A stretch of 44,488 nt of DNA. Origin: Brachyspira sp. G79 (GTDB lineage Bacteria; Spirochaetota; Brachyspiria; Brachyspirales; Brachyspiraceae). A program made the position numbers and the translations under genes. Under the pieces are notes generated by a model, which ran no database searches, had not been told where the DNA came from, and worked only from the letters and a program-made list of their open reading frames with translations. The stretch covers positions 2,205,871 through 2,250,358 of the forward strand of contig NZ_JQIU01000008.1 in assembly GCF_002379365.1 (NCBI RefSeq). The letters are read 5' to 3'. Positions 7,773-15,766 of the stretch are shown here, in pieces; the stretch's first letter is position 1, and each line of letters opens with the position of its first letter.

Positions 7773-7964
7773 ATGAAAAACTTAATTTTTGCTTTGTTTC
7801 TTTGGGTATTATTTTTGTTACAGAATGATACTACTAAAAAGAGAGTATCAGAACTTGAGAGAGAAGTAGCTAATTATGAATATCAGATTTTTCAGTTAAA
7901 AAAAGATATTGAATACATGACGAAGTCCGCCTGTGGCGAAAATCCATACTTGGAGGTTTTTTAA
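7773..7964 (+). CDS. Small membrane-anchored coiled-coil protein
   Basis: About 63 residues: one N-terminal membrane segment (NLIFALFLWVLFLL) followed by a coiled coil (KKRVSELEREVANYEYQIF). ATG 7773 is preferred to an upstream ATG at 7734 because GGAG lies just ahead of it and the product then begins with a typical signal anchor. It could be a superinfection or lysis accessory, but there is nothing specific. Confidence 0.5.
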   Translation: MKNLIFALFLWVLFLLQNDTTKKRVSELEREVANYEYQIFQLKKDIEYMTKSACGENPYLEVF

Positions 7965-8143
7965 TGACTAATAGACAAAAAACTCAATATTACTGCTTTG
8001 AATGTAGGTTTGCTAAATCTGCATACGGTTCTTTAATTTGTCAGGTATACAGAGGAGCTACTATAGCAACAAATAGAGCTTGTTTGGATTTTGAACTGAA
8101 GAAAGATTTTAAGAGAAGAGCTGATAAAAGAAAAAAGAAATGA
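7964..8143 (+). CDS. Small Cys-rich protein
   Basis: A 59-residue protein with CFEC at about residues 11-14, then single cysteines in LICQ and RACLDF, and a very basic end (KRRADKRKKK). TTGGAGG precedes the ATG, which shares a base with the stop of the previous gene. Probably a zinc-binding nucleic-acid-binding miniprotein; family unknown. Confidence 0.55.
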   Translation: MTNRQKTQYYCFECRFAKSAYGSLICQVYRGATIATNRACLDFELKKDFKRRADKRKKK

Positions 8144-8153
8144 GGAATATAAA

Positions 8154-8366
8154 ATGAAGATTATTTTTATGTTTTATTTTGGATTTTTATCTATGATTTT
8201 TTTATTAGCAGTTGTTGTTTTTTTAATAGCTGATAAAAGAGGAATTGATGTAAACCAGATGTTAAAAAAAGACGATACGAATAAAACTATTCAGCAATTT
8301 ATATTTCCTTATTTTATTTTATTTTTAATTAATTTATTTATGTATCTATTATCTACTAATTTATAG
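8154..8366 (+). CDS. Small two-span membrane protein
   Basis: A 70-residue protein with two strongly hydrophobic segments (about residues 2-24 and 46-65) separated by a charged loop (DKRGIDVNQMLKKDD). GAGGAAT precedes the ATG. Function unknown. Confidence 0.5.
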   Translation: MKIIFMFYFGFLSMIFLLAVVVFLIADKRGIDVNQMLKKDDTNKTIQQFIFPYFILFLINLFMYLLSTNL

Positions 8367-8375
8367 AGGTTAAAA

Positions 8376-8621
8376 ATGAAAAATAAAACTATAAACAGCC
8401 CTTTCTTAATTAAAGTTAAAGGTACTCAAGGCGGTATTGGATATTGTAGGAAACAAATGGTTTGTAATTATTTCAAAAACTATAAAGATAAAGTGAGATT
8501 AATTGATGTTGTAAAAAATGATAAGCAAACTATCTACTATATAGAATATTTAGAGAACGCTTTATATCCATTTCCCAAAGATGATAGAGAAATAAAGCAA
8601 ATATTAAATGGGGATAAATAA
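8376..8621 (+). CDS. Small early protein, unknown
   Basis: An 81-residue basic protein without recognised motifs, preceded by AGAGG. The last base of its stop is the first base of the following sigma factor start, so the two are probably coupled. Confidence 0.5.
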   Translation: MKNKTINSPFLIKVKGTQGGIGYCRKQMVCNYFKNYKDKVRLIDVVKNDKQTIYYIEYLENALYPFPKDDREIKQILNGDK

Positions 8622-8974
8622 TGAAAAAGTTTTTAAATGATGAAGAAATTAAACTTTTGGTAAAAGAATATCAAAAAAGCAGAGATATAAAAATAAGAAA
8701 TAAAATTATAGATAATTATTATTTTTTAGTGAGAAAAATGGCGGAAAAAGTCTATTGTAAATACAAATCTGTCTACAGCAATATAGTTTCTATTGAAGAT
8801 TTTATACAATGGGGAGTATTAGGACTTATGGACGCAGTAGAGAAATATAATAGATTTGATATTAAGTTTTTAACTTATAGTTATTACAGAGTATTTGGAA
8901 ATATGATAGATGGAGCAAGAAAATTATTAAAGTTTTCTAAGCGAATAAAAATAAAAAATATTTATATTCTTTAG
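8621..8974 (+). CDS. FliA-like sigma factor, region 2 part
   Basis: Residues 25-110 match sigma-70 region 2: NYYFLVRKMAEKV, SIEDFIQWGVLGLMDAVEKY, then FLTYSYYRVFGNMIDGARK, with the G-x-x-x-D motif typical of FliA/WhiG-type factors. The zero frame stops soon after at 8972. A -1 shift at A_AAA_AAT (8953-8959) would join it to a region 4-like frame ending at 9279 and give about 219 residues, a normal length for this sigma type. It is a strong candidate for the factor that reads the conserved late promoter sequence. GGGGA precedes the ATG. Confidence 0.7.
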   Translation: MKKFLNDEEIKLLVKEYQKSRDIKIRNKIIDNYYFLVRKMAEKVYCKYKSVYSNIVSIEDFIQWGVLGLMDAVEKYNRFDIKFLTYSYYRVFGNMIDGARKLLKFSKRIKIKNIYIL

Positions 8975-9279
8975 AAGATTTAGAAGTAATTGAAAATAAA
9001 GACGGAGATAAAATAAAAAAAGAAATATATAAAGATAACAGATATAATCCTGAAAAACTTTATTTTGAAAATATTGATAAAACATTATTAGAAGACTTCT
9101 ATAATCATAATATTTTCTATAATGAAAAAGAAAGGATTTATTTTAAAGAATACTTCTTTCTAAATAATAAAATCAAAGATATAGCTAATAGTAATCAAGT
9201 ATCAGAAACTCTTATATCTCATGCAGTGAAAGATTTTAAAAATAAAATAAGAAGATATTACAAAGATAATTACTGCTAA
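8959..9279 (+). CDS. -1 frame continuation: sigma region 4
   Basis: This frame has no start of its own. Its C-terminal part reads NEKERIYFKEYFFLNNKIKDIANSN then VSETLISHAVKDFKNKIRRYY, which has the shape of sigma region 4 helix-turn-helix (leading helix, IKDIA turn, recognition helix). Together with the preceding frame it makes a complete two-domain sigma factor. Without the shift the factor would lack promoter -35 recognition. Programmed shift, pseudogene and a base missing from the run of six A are all possible. Confidence 0.6.
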   Translation, partial: YLYSLEDLEVIENKDGDKIKKEIYKDNRYNPEKLYFENIDKTLLEDFYNHNIFYNEKERIYFKEYFFLNNKIKDIANSNQVSETLISHAVKDFKNKIRRYYKDNYC

Positions 9280-9293
9280 AAGGAAAATATAAG

Positions 9294-9735
9294 ATGAATA
9301 AAGAAATAATGGAGGTATGTAAACAAATTAAGTTTAACAGTTTTAATAATTATAAAAATTATAATACAACATATTTAGTTCATCTATATTTACAAGCAGA
9401 AAGAAAAGAAGATTTTTTATAATGCTGAATTGTTTGCTGATGTAATTATTTTTATATTAAGAAAATATATTGATCCTGATGAAAATAATGATTTTATAAA
9501 AAATTATTATTTCATTTATAAAATAGCTAAAGATATAAAAGATTATGACATAAGAAAAATAACAATAGATGATTTGAACGAAGATGTATACAATTATCAT
9601 AAAGATTTACCATACGGCTATTATTTATGGGATATACATATTAGTAGTTTATTGTCTTTGTTAAAAAAATGTATAATTCATTTAACTTATGAATTAAAAA
9701 TAAGGAGCTTAAAAAATGATAAAAGAAACAAATGA
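9294..9735 (+). CDS. Unknown protein, frame broken at a T-run
   Basis: From ATG 9294 (AAAAGGAAAA upstream) 42 codons end at TAA 9420-9422. The rest of the protein lies in the +1 frame to 9735; removing one T from the run of six at 9413-9418 restores one product of about 146 residues (...AERKEDFYNAELFADV...). The direction is opposite to the other three interruptions, so a homopolymer indel is the simplest explanation here. Function unknown. Confidence 0.45.
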
Positions 9736-10186
9736 ACAATTTTATAAAAACTTAATAACAAATTATAGCAATATAATAAAAGGCTATGAAGAGCTTACAT
9801 TTAAATTAGAAGAAAAAAATCAAAAGTTATTTATCGAAAACCTGAACTTAAAAGATTTAAACGAGTTTTATAAGAGAAATATTTTAAGACGAGCTAAAAA
9901 TAAATTAAAAGATTTTATAGGAAATGCTGTAGATAGCATTGATATTAACATTGAAAAAATATTGATAGTTGATAATGATGTCAGAGTTTTTTTAGATGAG
10001 GCAGGCGGTTTTGCTTTTTATATATCATATAAAGGTTCTTGTGTTTATGAAGATAACAATAGCTATATTACCGATAAAGCTAATGAAATAGAGAACCTAT
10101 CAGACAAAGCTAAGTTTTACTATGATAACAGGGTTGAATTAATAAGTATTTTAAGAGAGTTTATGATTTATTCAGATAAGTTTTGA
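9716..10186 (+). CDS. Early protein with N-terminal coiled coil
   Basis: A 156-residue protein: residues 1-60 are a predicted coiled coil and the rest is a mixed domain with short beta-like stretches (KILIVDNDVRVFLDEAGGFAFYI). AAGGAG supports the start, which overlaps the end of the previous gene. No family recognised. Confidence 0.5.
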   Translation: MIKETNEQFYKNLITNYSNIIKGYEELTFKLEEKNQKLFIENLNLKDLNEFYKRNILRRAKNKLKDFIGNAVDSIDINIEKILIVDNDVRVFLDEAGGFAFYISYKGSCVYEDNNSYITDKANEIENLSDKAKFYYDNRVELISILREFMIYSDKF

Positions 10187-10200
10187 TAAGGATTTAAATA

Positions 10201-10548
10201 ATGAATAATATACAATTTATAGGATTACAAAATGAATATTTTAATGTAGCAGAGAAATTTTATAGAGAATTATATAATCAATTATTGGATAAATTCACAT
10301 ATTATAGATATGGTAGAGAATATAGTCTAATAAGATTAAAAAATTATATTGAAATTACAAGCAATACAAAAATATTTAAAGTTTATATATCTAATAATAT
10401 GTTAAAACCTTGCTATATATTAGAAGTGTCTGATAATCTTGAAGAAAGTACAGTTGAAACAGAAATAACAAAAACGTATAAAGATATAGGAAGTTTTACT
10501 ACATTGTATAATATAATACTTAAAGAATTAGAGATTAATAATGAATGA
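10201..10548 (+). CDS. Early protein, unknown
   Basis: A 115-residue Tyr/Asn/Ile-rich protein. Its size and the pattern of a helical start followed by a beta-rich middle (FKVYISNNMLKPCYILEVSD) are similar to the preceding protein's C-terminal half, so the two may be distant relatives. AAGGA precedes the ATG. Confidence 0.45.
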   Translation: MNNIQFIGLQNEYFNVAEKFYRELYNQLLDKFTYYRYGREYSLIRLKNYIEITSNTKIFKVYISNNMLKPCYILEVSDNLEESTVETEITKTYKDIGSFTTLYNIILKELEINNE

Positions 10549-10615
10549 GGCATTTGTTATGCGTAATGCTGAAGAAATATTTACTTATTTGAAAATAAGA
10601 AAAGACTATTTATAA
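10541..10615 (+). CDS. Possible 24-residue peptide
   Basis: A short frame (MNEAFVMRNAEEIFTYLKIR...) overlaps the end of the preceding gene by 8 bases. Only a weak AGAG ribosome site is seen, so it may be a chance frame; it is reported because it fills the space in a densely coding region. Confidence 0.25.
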   Translation: MNEAFVMRNAEEIFTYLKIRKDYL

Positions 10616-10627
10616 TTAGGAGGCAGT

Positions 10628-10771
10628 ATGGCATTAGATAAAGAGTTATTAGAAAAGTTGAATCGTATAGAACCAAGAATAAAAATACAAAATAAGTATT
10701 TTGAACTTAATTATAATTCTATAGGGAAAAGGAAAGTATGGAAATATAAAGAATTAGAAAAAAATAATTGA
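10628..10771 (+). CDS. Small basic protein, unknown
   Basis: A 47-residue basic peptide (MALDKELLEKLNRIEPRI...) preceded by an excellent AGGAGG six bases before the ATG, which makes it a likely real gene. No domain recognised. Confidence 0.45.
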   Translation: MALDKELLEKLNRIEPRIKIQNKYFELNYNSIGKRKVWKYKELEKNN

Positions 10772-10786
10772 AAATAATAAATAATT

Positions 10787-11212
10787 ATGGAAAAAACTAA
10801 ACATTGTTATAAAAATTGTTTATTTGCTGAAAACAATACTTGTTTACTTTCTAAATGTATACAAAATAACAGTTTATCAGAAATAAAAACAAAAAAAATA
10901 AACAAACATAAGCATTATAAATCTAATAAACGCATTAGTTTACCTAAAAAAAAGAATATCCGAAAAAATGCCAGAAGTTTTTTTTATGGAATATCAAAAG
11001 AAAATTTCTACAAAATAGGGTATTATTCTTCAAGTATCAAAGAAGCCGCCGAGAAATTAGGAACTTCAGCGTCTCATCTCAAATGGTTTTTGTACAGCGA
11101 TATTATTACTTATAATCAAGAAAAAAAAGAAGAGCGTATAGAAAGAATATGTGCTTTTCTCGACGGACAAAACGATGCTAAAAAGGATAAATTAAGGCTC
11201 AATAATGAATAA
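10787..11212 (+). CDS. Cys-cluster plus helix-turn-helix protein, last early gene
   Basis: The 141-residue protein begins with a cysteine cluster (CYKNCLF...CLLSKC, residues 7-23), then a very basic Lys/His stretch, then a helix-turn-helix-like segment IKEAAEKLGTSASHLKWFL (about residues 84-102). It ends directly before the first late promoter motif, the usual place for a late gene activator or a terminase small subunit. I see no good ribosome site before the ATG. The role is inferred from motif and position. Confidence 0.5.
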   Translation: MEKTKHCYKNCLFAENNTCLLSKCIQNNSLSEIKTKKINKHKHYKSNKRISLPKKKNIRKNARSFFYGISKENFYKIGYYSSSIKEAAEKLGTSASHLKWFLYSDIITYNQEKKEERIERICAFLDGQNDAKKDKLRLNNE

Positions 11213-11219
11213 ACAGCGA

Positions 11220-11239
11220 TAAACTAACTATAGTATAAA
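11220..11239 (+). promoter_or_regulatory. Late promoter motif, copy 1
   Basis: TAAACTAACTATAGTATAAA, identical in six places. This copy extends to CAGCGA upstream and TCTTTTTTT downstream and lies 33 bases before the first head gene. It contains TATAGT and TATAAA, which could serve as a -10 region. Confidence 0.7.
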
Positions 11240-11272
11240 TCTTTTTTTCATTCATTATTGTATTATTTTTTT

Positions 11273-12673
11273 ATGAGTACAATCGCTTATAGGGAAATGA
11301 TACAAGGACTAATCGACGGAAGTCTCAAATCACCTCAAATATACGAGGAAAGTTTCTATATAAAATTAAGAATTACAGGAACAGGTATAACTGAAAGATA
11401 TAAAGAAGATGAAAACGGAGAAGTTATATTTGATGATGAAAATAATCCTGTAGTTTATAAAATAAATAGATTAGAAGATGAATTTTTGTCAAATAAGTTC
11501 TTAAAAGCCTGTGTTGGAATACCTGTTTTAATAGAACACCCAGACAGTAAATTGTTAAACGGCGAAAACTATAAAAATCATGTAGTTGGAAATATAGTTG
11601 CCGCATATATAAAACCTGAAATAAAAGAAGTATGGGGCATAGCAAGAATATATGACCCTGAAGTCTTAAAATTAATCAATGAAAAATTAAAATCTACTTC
11701 ACCAGCCATAAAAACTAAAGAAATCAAAAACAATGGAAGCGACATCGTAGAAGAAGAGTTTGAATATATAGATCATTTAGCTTTAGTAGTTGATGGGTAC
11801 TGGGATAATTACAGCGAAAAAGCTATTCAAATAGATAGTCTTAAAAGAATTATGCCTAATTCTAATGAAAATATAAATAATAAAACAGACGAGAAAAATC
11901 GAGTGCCTGATGATTTTAATCATCAGGAGCCTGTTACGAGATTTTTTGAGGCAGCAATGAAGGAGGATAAAATGCCTGAAGAATTAAAAGAAAAAAAAGA
12001 AGAAATTAAAGAAGAGGTCAAAAAAGATGAAAGTATGGAAGAAGTTGAAAATGAGGAAACTCAAAAGATAGCTTCCATAGAATCAAAGTTGGACCAGCTT
12101 ATTTCTATGCTTTCTAACAAGGAAAGCATAAAAGAAGACGGAGAAGAAGGAAGCCCTGAAGCTATGGCTACAGAGAAAAAACAAGGTGTTACATTAGATG
12201 ATATAGCTTCAAAAATCGATATGCTTATTTCTCAAATTGCTAAAAAAGAAGGCAAAGATGAGAAAGAGGATATGAATGAAGAGTTATCGAAAGAAGAAAT
12301 AGTGGCTGATGAAGAAGAGACTATCGAAGATGAGGAAGAGAAAAAAGTTATGGTGGATAGAGCCTATAACTTAGCATCTAAATACAAAGAGGAAGGCGTA
12401 AAGTATGTAAAGGAAAGAGAACATGATACCAAGTATTCTTATATAGAAAGATTCTTAAAATCTAATTCATCTTTGTTGTCAGATAAGTTCAAATCTCTTT
12501 TTAGCGGCAATAATAAAGTAACTAAAGACAACTACGCATTAGCTGTCGACTGTGTAACAGATATTCAAAAAAATATAGAAACCAAAGCAAAACAGGAATT
12601 AAAAAAGAATAATGACAAGCCTGTTTGTGTCTTTGATGACGGCAAAGTAAAAAGATTTAAAAATGTATTTTAA
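11273..12673 (+). CDS. Prohead protease/scaffold protein (DUF2213-like)
   Basis: Residues 1-190 resemble the DUF2213 family found just upstream of phage capsid genes and regarded as a maturation protease: KACVGIPVLIEHPDSKLL followed by NHVVGNIVAAYI and STSPAI. The rest (about 200-466) is an acidic, Glu/Lys-rich helical region with two similar coiled-coil blocks (IASIESKLDQLISML and LDDIASKIDMLISQI), as in a scaffold. The adjacent genes are cement and capsid proteins. ATG 11273 is chosen over TTG 11258 because the product then starts at the conserved-looking MSTIAYREM; there is no Shine-Dalgarno before it. Confidence 0.6.
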   Translation: MSTIAYREMIQGLIDGSLKSPQIYEESFYIKLRITGTGITERYKEDENGEVIFDDENNPVVYKINRLEDEFLSNKFLKACVGIPVLIEHPDSKLLNGENYKNHVVGNIVAAYIKPEIKEVWGIARIYDPEVLKLINEKLKSTSPAIKTKEIKNNGSDIVEEEFEYIDHLALVVDGYWDNYSEKAIQIDSLKRIMPNSNENINNKTDEKNRVPDDFNHQEPVTRFFEAAMKEDKMPEELKEKKEEIKEEVKKDESMEEVENEETQKIASIESKLDQLISMLSNKESIKEDGEEGSPEAMATEKKQGVTLDDIASKIDMLISQIAKKEGKDEKEDMNEELSKEEIVADEEETIEDEEEKKVMVDRAYNLASKYKEEGVKYVKEREHDTKYSYIERFLKSNSSLLSDKFKSLFSGNNKVTKDNYALAVDCVTDIQKNIETKAKQELKKNNDKPVCVFDDGKVKRFKNVF

Positions 12674-12687
12674 TGAAGGAGGGACAA

Positions 12688-13296
12688 ATGGATAATATAT
12701 ATGCAGGCAATACTGGATTAGCAAAAGGAAATGCTTTTTCTTCTGCCACAGGAGTGGCGTTATGCGGATTTGTACAAAATCAGTACGATTTATCAGCAAA
12801 TACTTTACAGGCAAAAATAGGTTCTTTAGAGCCTAATACATTGCTTCCATGTACTCCAGTTGTTATAAAAAATGACAACACAGAGGCTAATGGTACAGAC
12901 AATATGACAGGGTTTAATCCAAAAACTTTTGTTATTAATAAAGCTGTTGCTGCTTCAAGCGATGTAATAGACGGATTTATACTTGAAAGTCCGCAGAATA
13001 TGGTTGACAATTCAGGTAATGGAGGACTTCCTTTGCCTCACGGTATAGTACCTATTGGAAAAATAGGAAGCGGTATTCAAGTATTTTTACCTTGTAATGC
13101 TAATTTGGTAGGAGTAGCTTTATCTACTGCTTTGTATTGGGACCCAACTAATAATGAGCTTACAACTTCTAATACTTCTACATGTGCTTTGACAGGGGTA
13201 CAGCTTCTTTCTTCTGTAGTAAATGGGAAGAAAAGAAAACTTAATGTAGACACTGTAGAATGGACAGATGTTACATGTGTTTTGGTAAAACTATAA
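12688..13296 (+). CDS. Capsid cement/decoration protein
   Basis: A 202-residue Gly/Ala/Thr-rich, beta-type protein placed between protease/scaffold and major capsid genes, the standard position for a Gp24/DUF2190-like structural cement protein. It contains the phrase IPVGKIG-like VPIGKIGSGIQVFLP and TALYWDPTNNEL, typical of such proteins. The start is ATG 12688, not 12673, because AAGGAGGG lies between them. Confidence 0.6.
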   Translation: MDNIYAGNTGLAKGNAFSSATGVALCGFVQNQYDLSANTLQAKIGSLEPNTLLPCTPVVIKNDNTEANGTDNMTGFNPKTFVINKAVAASSDVIDGFILESPQNMVDNSGNGGLPLPHGIVPIGKIGSGIQVFLPCNANLVGVALSTALYWDPTNNELTTSNTSTCALTGVQLLSSVVNGKKRKLNVDTVEWTDVTCVLVKL

Positions 13297-13317
13297 AATA
13301 AAAAAGGAGAACAAATT

Positions 13318-14328
13318 ATGAGTATGAACTTTGAAAGAATATTTCCTCACGCTAAGGCTCCGGGCATTATAGGGAAATTGTATGAGAGTATAGAGTATAA
13401 TGCTGTAATTGGTAAAAGAACTAATTATGGAACAAGAGGAGATGATGTATTGTATGTAATGTTAGCAGACAATATAAGTGCTAACACTGTAGTTGGAGGC
13501 TCTTCAATTTGGAGAAAAGATATACCAAAAAATGACGGAACACTCAGACAAATGGCTGTTCCTTATTATGAAGTACAAACATCTTTTACAACTAATATTA
13601 ATGAAGAAGCTAAGTTTGATAAGCTAGGTGCTGGTAAAAGTTTAGTTGAGTTTAAAAAAATTATCTCATTACAGGCTATGGCACAAAGAAGAGCACATAT
13701 AACATTCTTTGGAGCAGACGCTTCAGAAAATCAAGGGCTTTTTAATGCTGCTTCAGAAACTACATCTTTACCTGCCGATAGTGCTTCAAATAATAAATTG
13801 ACAACATATATACCGGGCGAATTAATGGAGTTTTTAGTTTCTCAAGCAAGAGAATTGGGAAATCTTTCTTGGAATATGTTAAAACCTATAGTTATAGTAG
13901 CTCCAATAGACGCTATAAACTATATAAGAAGTAAAATCGTACCGCTCACTGCTTATCAGGAGAAAGGAGCAGGTACTTCTTCAATAGCTAAAATATTTGA
14001 AAATGTAGTTTATGATATGAATGGACTAAATGTTAAATTAGTTCCTTGTTCATATATGAAAGGGAAAGGGGCAGGCAATACTGATGTAATGCTTATGCTT
14101 GCTCCCGGTGTTGAAATACCTGAAGAAGATAGAGACTCTACTGGTTACTTTAATACTGTTAGTGCTGATGATTACGTCAATACTTTTATTGATGACGCTT
14201 TAGAGTATGAAGAATACCAAAACCCTGAAATGTATCAATCTCATGAATGGGTTATAAACTCTATTTATACGCCTGCTTATACTGTAAGAGCAGACGCTAT
14301 AAGAGCCATAGAATATAATTATGCATAA
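13318..14328 (+). CDS. Major capsid protein
   Basis: A 336-residue protein of the size and composition of HK97-fold capsid subunits, and similar in style to the DUF2184 capsid family: N-terminal arm, QTSFTTNINEEAKFDKL, AQRRAHITFFGADASENQGLFN, and WNMLKPIVIVAPIDAINYIRS. It follows protease and cement genes in the usual order. AAAAAGGAG precedes the ATG. Confidence 0.75.
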   Translation: MSMNFERIFPHAKAPGIIGKLYESIEYNAVIGKRTNYGTRGDDVLYVMLADNISANTVVGGSSIWRKDIPKNDGTLRQMAVPYYEVQTSFTTNINEEAKFDKLGAGKSLVEFKKIISLQAMAQRRAHITFFGADASENQGLFNAASETTSLPADSASNNKLTTYIPGELMEFLVSQARELGNLSWNMLKPIVIVAPIDAINYIRSKIVPLTAYQEKGAGTSSIAKIFENVVYDMNGLNVKLVPCSYMKGKGAGNTDVMLMLAPGVEIPEEDRDSTGYFNTVSADDYVNTFIDDALEYEEYQNPEMYQSHEWVINSIYTPAYTVRADAIRAIEYNYA

Positions 14329-14338
14329 GGAGGAATAA

Positions 14339-14716
14339 ATGAGTTATACTGTAGAAGTGAGCAATGTAACAGGCAAAAATAGAAACTTTCCTTTAAGAAG
14401 ATTGGACGCTAAAGGAAACGGCTATACTCAGGATTTCAAGATACCTGCTTATGCTTTAAATCATAAACTCACCTTTGCTAGTGAAGATGAGTACAAAAAA
14501 TGGGCTAGCAATTATGAAGCGTATATTTCAGGTAAAAATGCTATTATAAAGGTTGGAAAGTCAAATGGTAATGCTTTAGAAAAGCAGAATAAAGATGTAG
14601 AGAAAGAAGAGGCTAAAAAGGTACAGGAAGACCAATCAAAAATGAAAGCAACTGATGAAGACGGCGGAATAAAAATAGAAGTAGAGAAAATGAAGAAAGA
14701 TGAGGGTAAAAAATAA
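14339..14716 (+). CDS. Protein after capsid, unknown
   Basis: A 125-residue protein with a folded N-terminal 75 residues and a charged Lys/Glu tail. It follows the major capsid gene by 10 bases with AAGGAGG before the ATG, so it is likely a minor head or connector component. No family recognised. Confidence 0.5.
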   Translation: MSYTVEVSNVTGKNRNFPLRRLDAKGNGYTQDFKIPAYALNHKLTFASEDEYKKWASNYEAYISGKNAIIKVGKSNGNALEKQNKDVEKEEAKKVQEDQSKMKATDEDGGIKIEVEKMKKDEGKK

Positions 14717-15256
14717 ATGACCTTAGATTATGATTCTTTTTTGAAGTGGGCTTTAATAAAAGAGCCTACTTTAAAAGAGAAAGATCCTTTAATTGAAACT
14801 CCAGAAGATACTATTCCAACAACTTTTGGAATTAGTGAGTATACATATCAGCAAACAACTTTAGCTTATGAAGAGGCATTGAATAGATGTGCCTCTTTAA
14901 AGCGTTATATGAGGGATTATAATTATATTAATTTAATTTTTAATTATGCTCTGCATATATCAATAGTTAGCTCTTCTTTTGCTGTGAAAAAAGATGAGAA
15001 TGGAGATATTTGGAATGAACCGCACGCCTGTGCCCCTGTGGGGACTGAAGCTTTACAAAAACTTTATGTTCAATACGGCGTTTATGACAGTACGGCTGGA
15101 ATAATTATATCTTCTTCGTCAGGCGGTTCTTCTGCCTCATCTACTTTGCCTAAAAGCGTATCGGAAGGCGATTTGGAGACTTCTTGGCTTATGAGTACGC
15201 CGTACGGAGTACAGGCTGAGATGTATTTTGAACAGATGAACGGAATAATAATATAA
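14717..15256 (+). CDS. Head-tail connector candidate
   Basis: A 179-residue protein in the position of an adaptor or head-completion protein (after capsid). It has a helical first half (TLAYEEALNRCASLKRYM, NYINLIFNYALHISIV) and a Ser/Gly-rich linker (SSSSGGSSASS, about residues 132-142) before the C-terminus, a layout reminiscent of DUF4054-type proteins, though the match is weak. It directly follows the previous gene and ends at the first leader RNA element. Confidence 0.45.
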   Translation: MTLDYDSFLKWALIKEPTLKEKDPLIETPEDTIPTTFGISEYTYQQTTLAYEEALNRCASLKRYMRDYNYINLIFNYALHISIVSSSFAVKKDENGDIWNEPHACAPVGTEALQKLYVQYGVYDSTAGIIISSSSGGSSASSTLPKSVSEGDLETSWLMSTPYGVQAEMYFEQMNGIII

Positions 15257-15326
15257 AAGGAGTGAGCCGAAGCCAAATAATGACGAAGTCGGTATTTAAT
15301 CATAGGCGTAGGCGAACATAGTAATA
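15257..15326 (+). promoter_or_regulatory. Split-SD leader RNA element, copy 1
   Basis: AAGGAG (15257-15262) abuts a helix formed by 15262-15274 (GTGAGCCGAAGCC) and 15305-15317 (GGCGTAGGCGAAC). Pairing includes a tandem G.A step and a GAA/GUA internal loop. Inside is a hairpin: AAATA/TATTT, A.G mismatch, U.G, GAC/GTC, loop GAA. The start codon at 15327 follows the helix by 9 bases. The real SD-to-ATG distance is over 60 bases, the folded one about 9. Confidence 0.7.
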
Positions 15327-15752
15327 ATGGACGCATTAGAAGTTTTAACTTTTTTAGAAAAAGATTCTATTCACAATAATGCTTCAAATTATTATGATGA
15401 AAAAGATAATGAAAAAACAGTCTATGAAATAGCTGTTGAACTTGAAGAGAAATATCATGTAGTATCTAAGTTTTTAGAAAAATACAAAGATGATATTTCT
15501 TTTTTTATTGCTAAAGAAAAAAGTTATTCTGCTTTACACCCAAATGAAAGCGATAATTCAAATATCGTAATAGCAAACCATATAAAAGGGTTATGGCTTG
15601 ATTTTATGGAGAAAGGGGAACACGGGATAATGACTTTAAGATCCAAAAGAACGGGGACAGTAGGACTTATTGATACAGGAGAATATTATCAAAGTATGGA
15701 AATAAATTATAACGGGGAAAGCAGTAATGAGGGACTTAATTATTTTAGTTAA
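15327..15752 (+). CDS. Neck/tail completion candidate
   Basis: A 141-residue acidic protein located between the connector candidate and the tape measure gene. The C-terminal part SKRTGTVGLIDTGEYYQSM resembles tail-completion proteins, where a G-x-x-DTG-x-Y element is common (minor tail or HK97 gp10-type proteins). Its start lies 9 bases after leader RNA element copy 1. Confidence 0.45.
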   Translation: MDALEVLTFLEKDSIHNNASNYYDEKDNEKTVYEIAVELEEKYHVVSKFLEKYKDDISFFIAKEKSYSALHPNESDNSNIVIANHIKGLWLDFMEKGEHGIMTLRSKRTGTVGLIDTGEYYQSMEINYNGESSNEGLNYFS

Positions 15753-15766
15753 AAGGATATTAAAGA

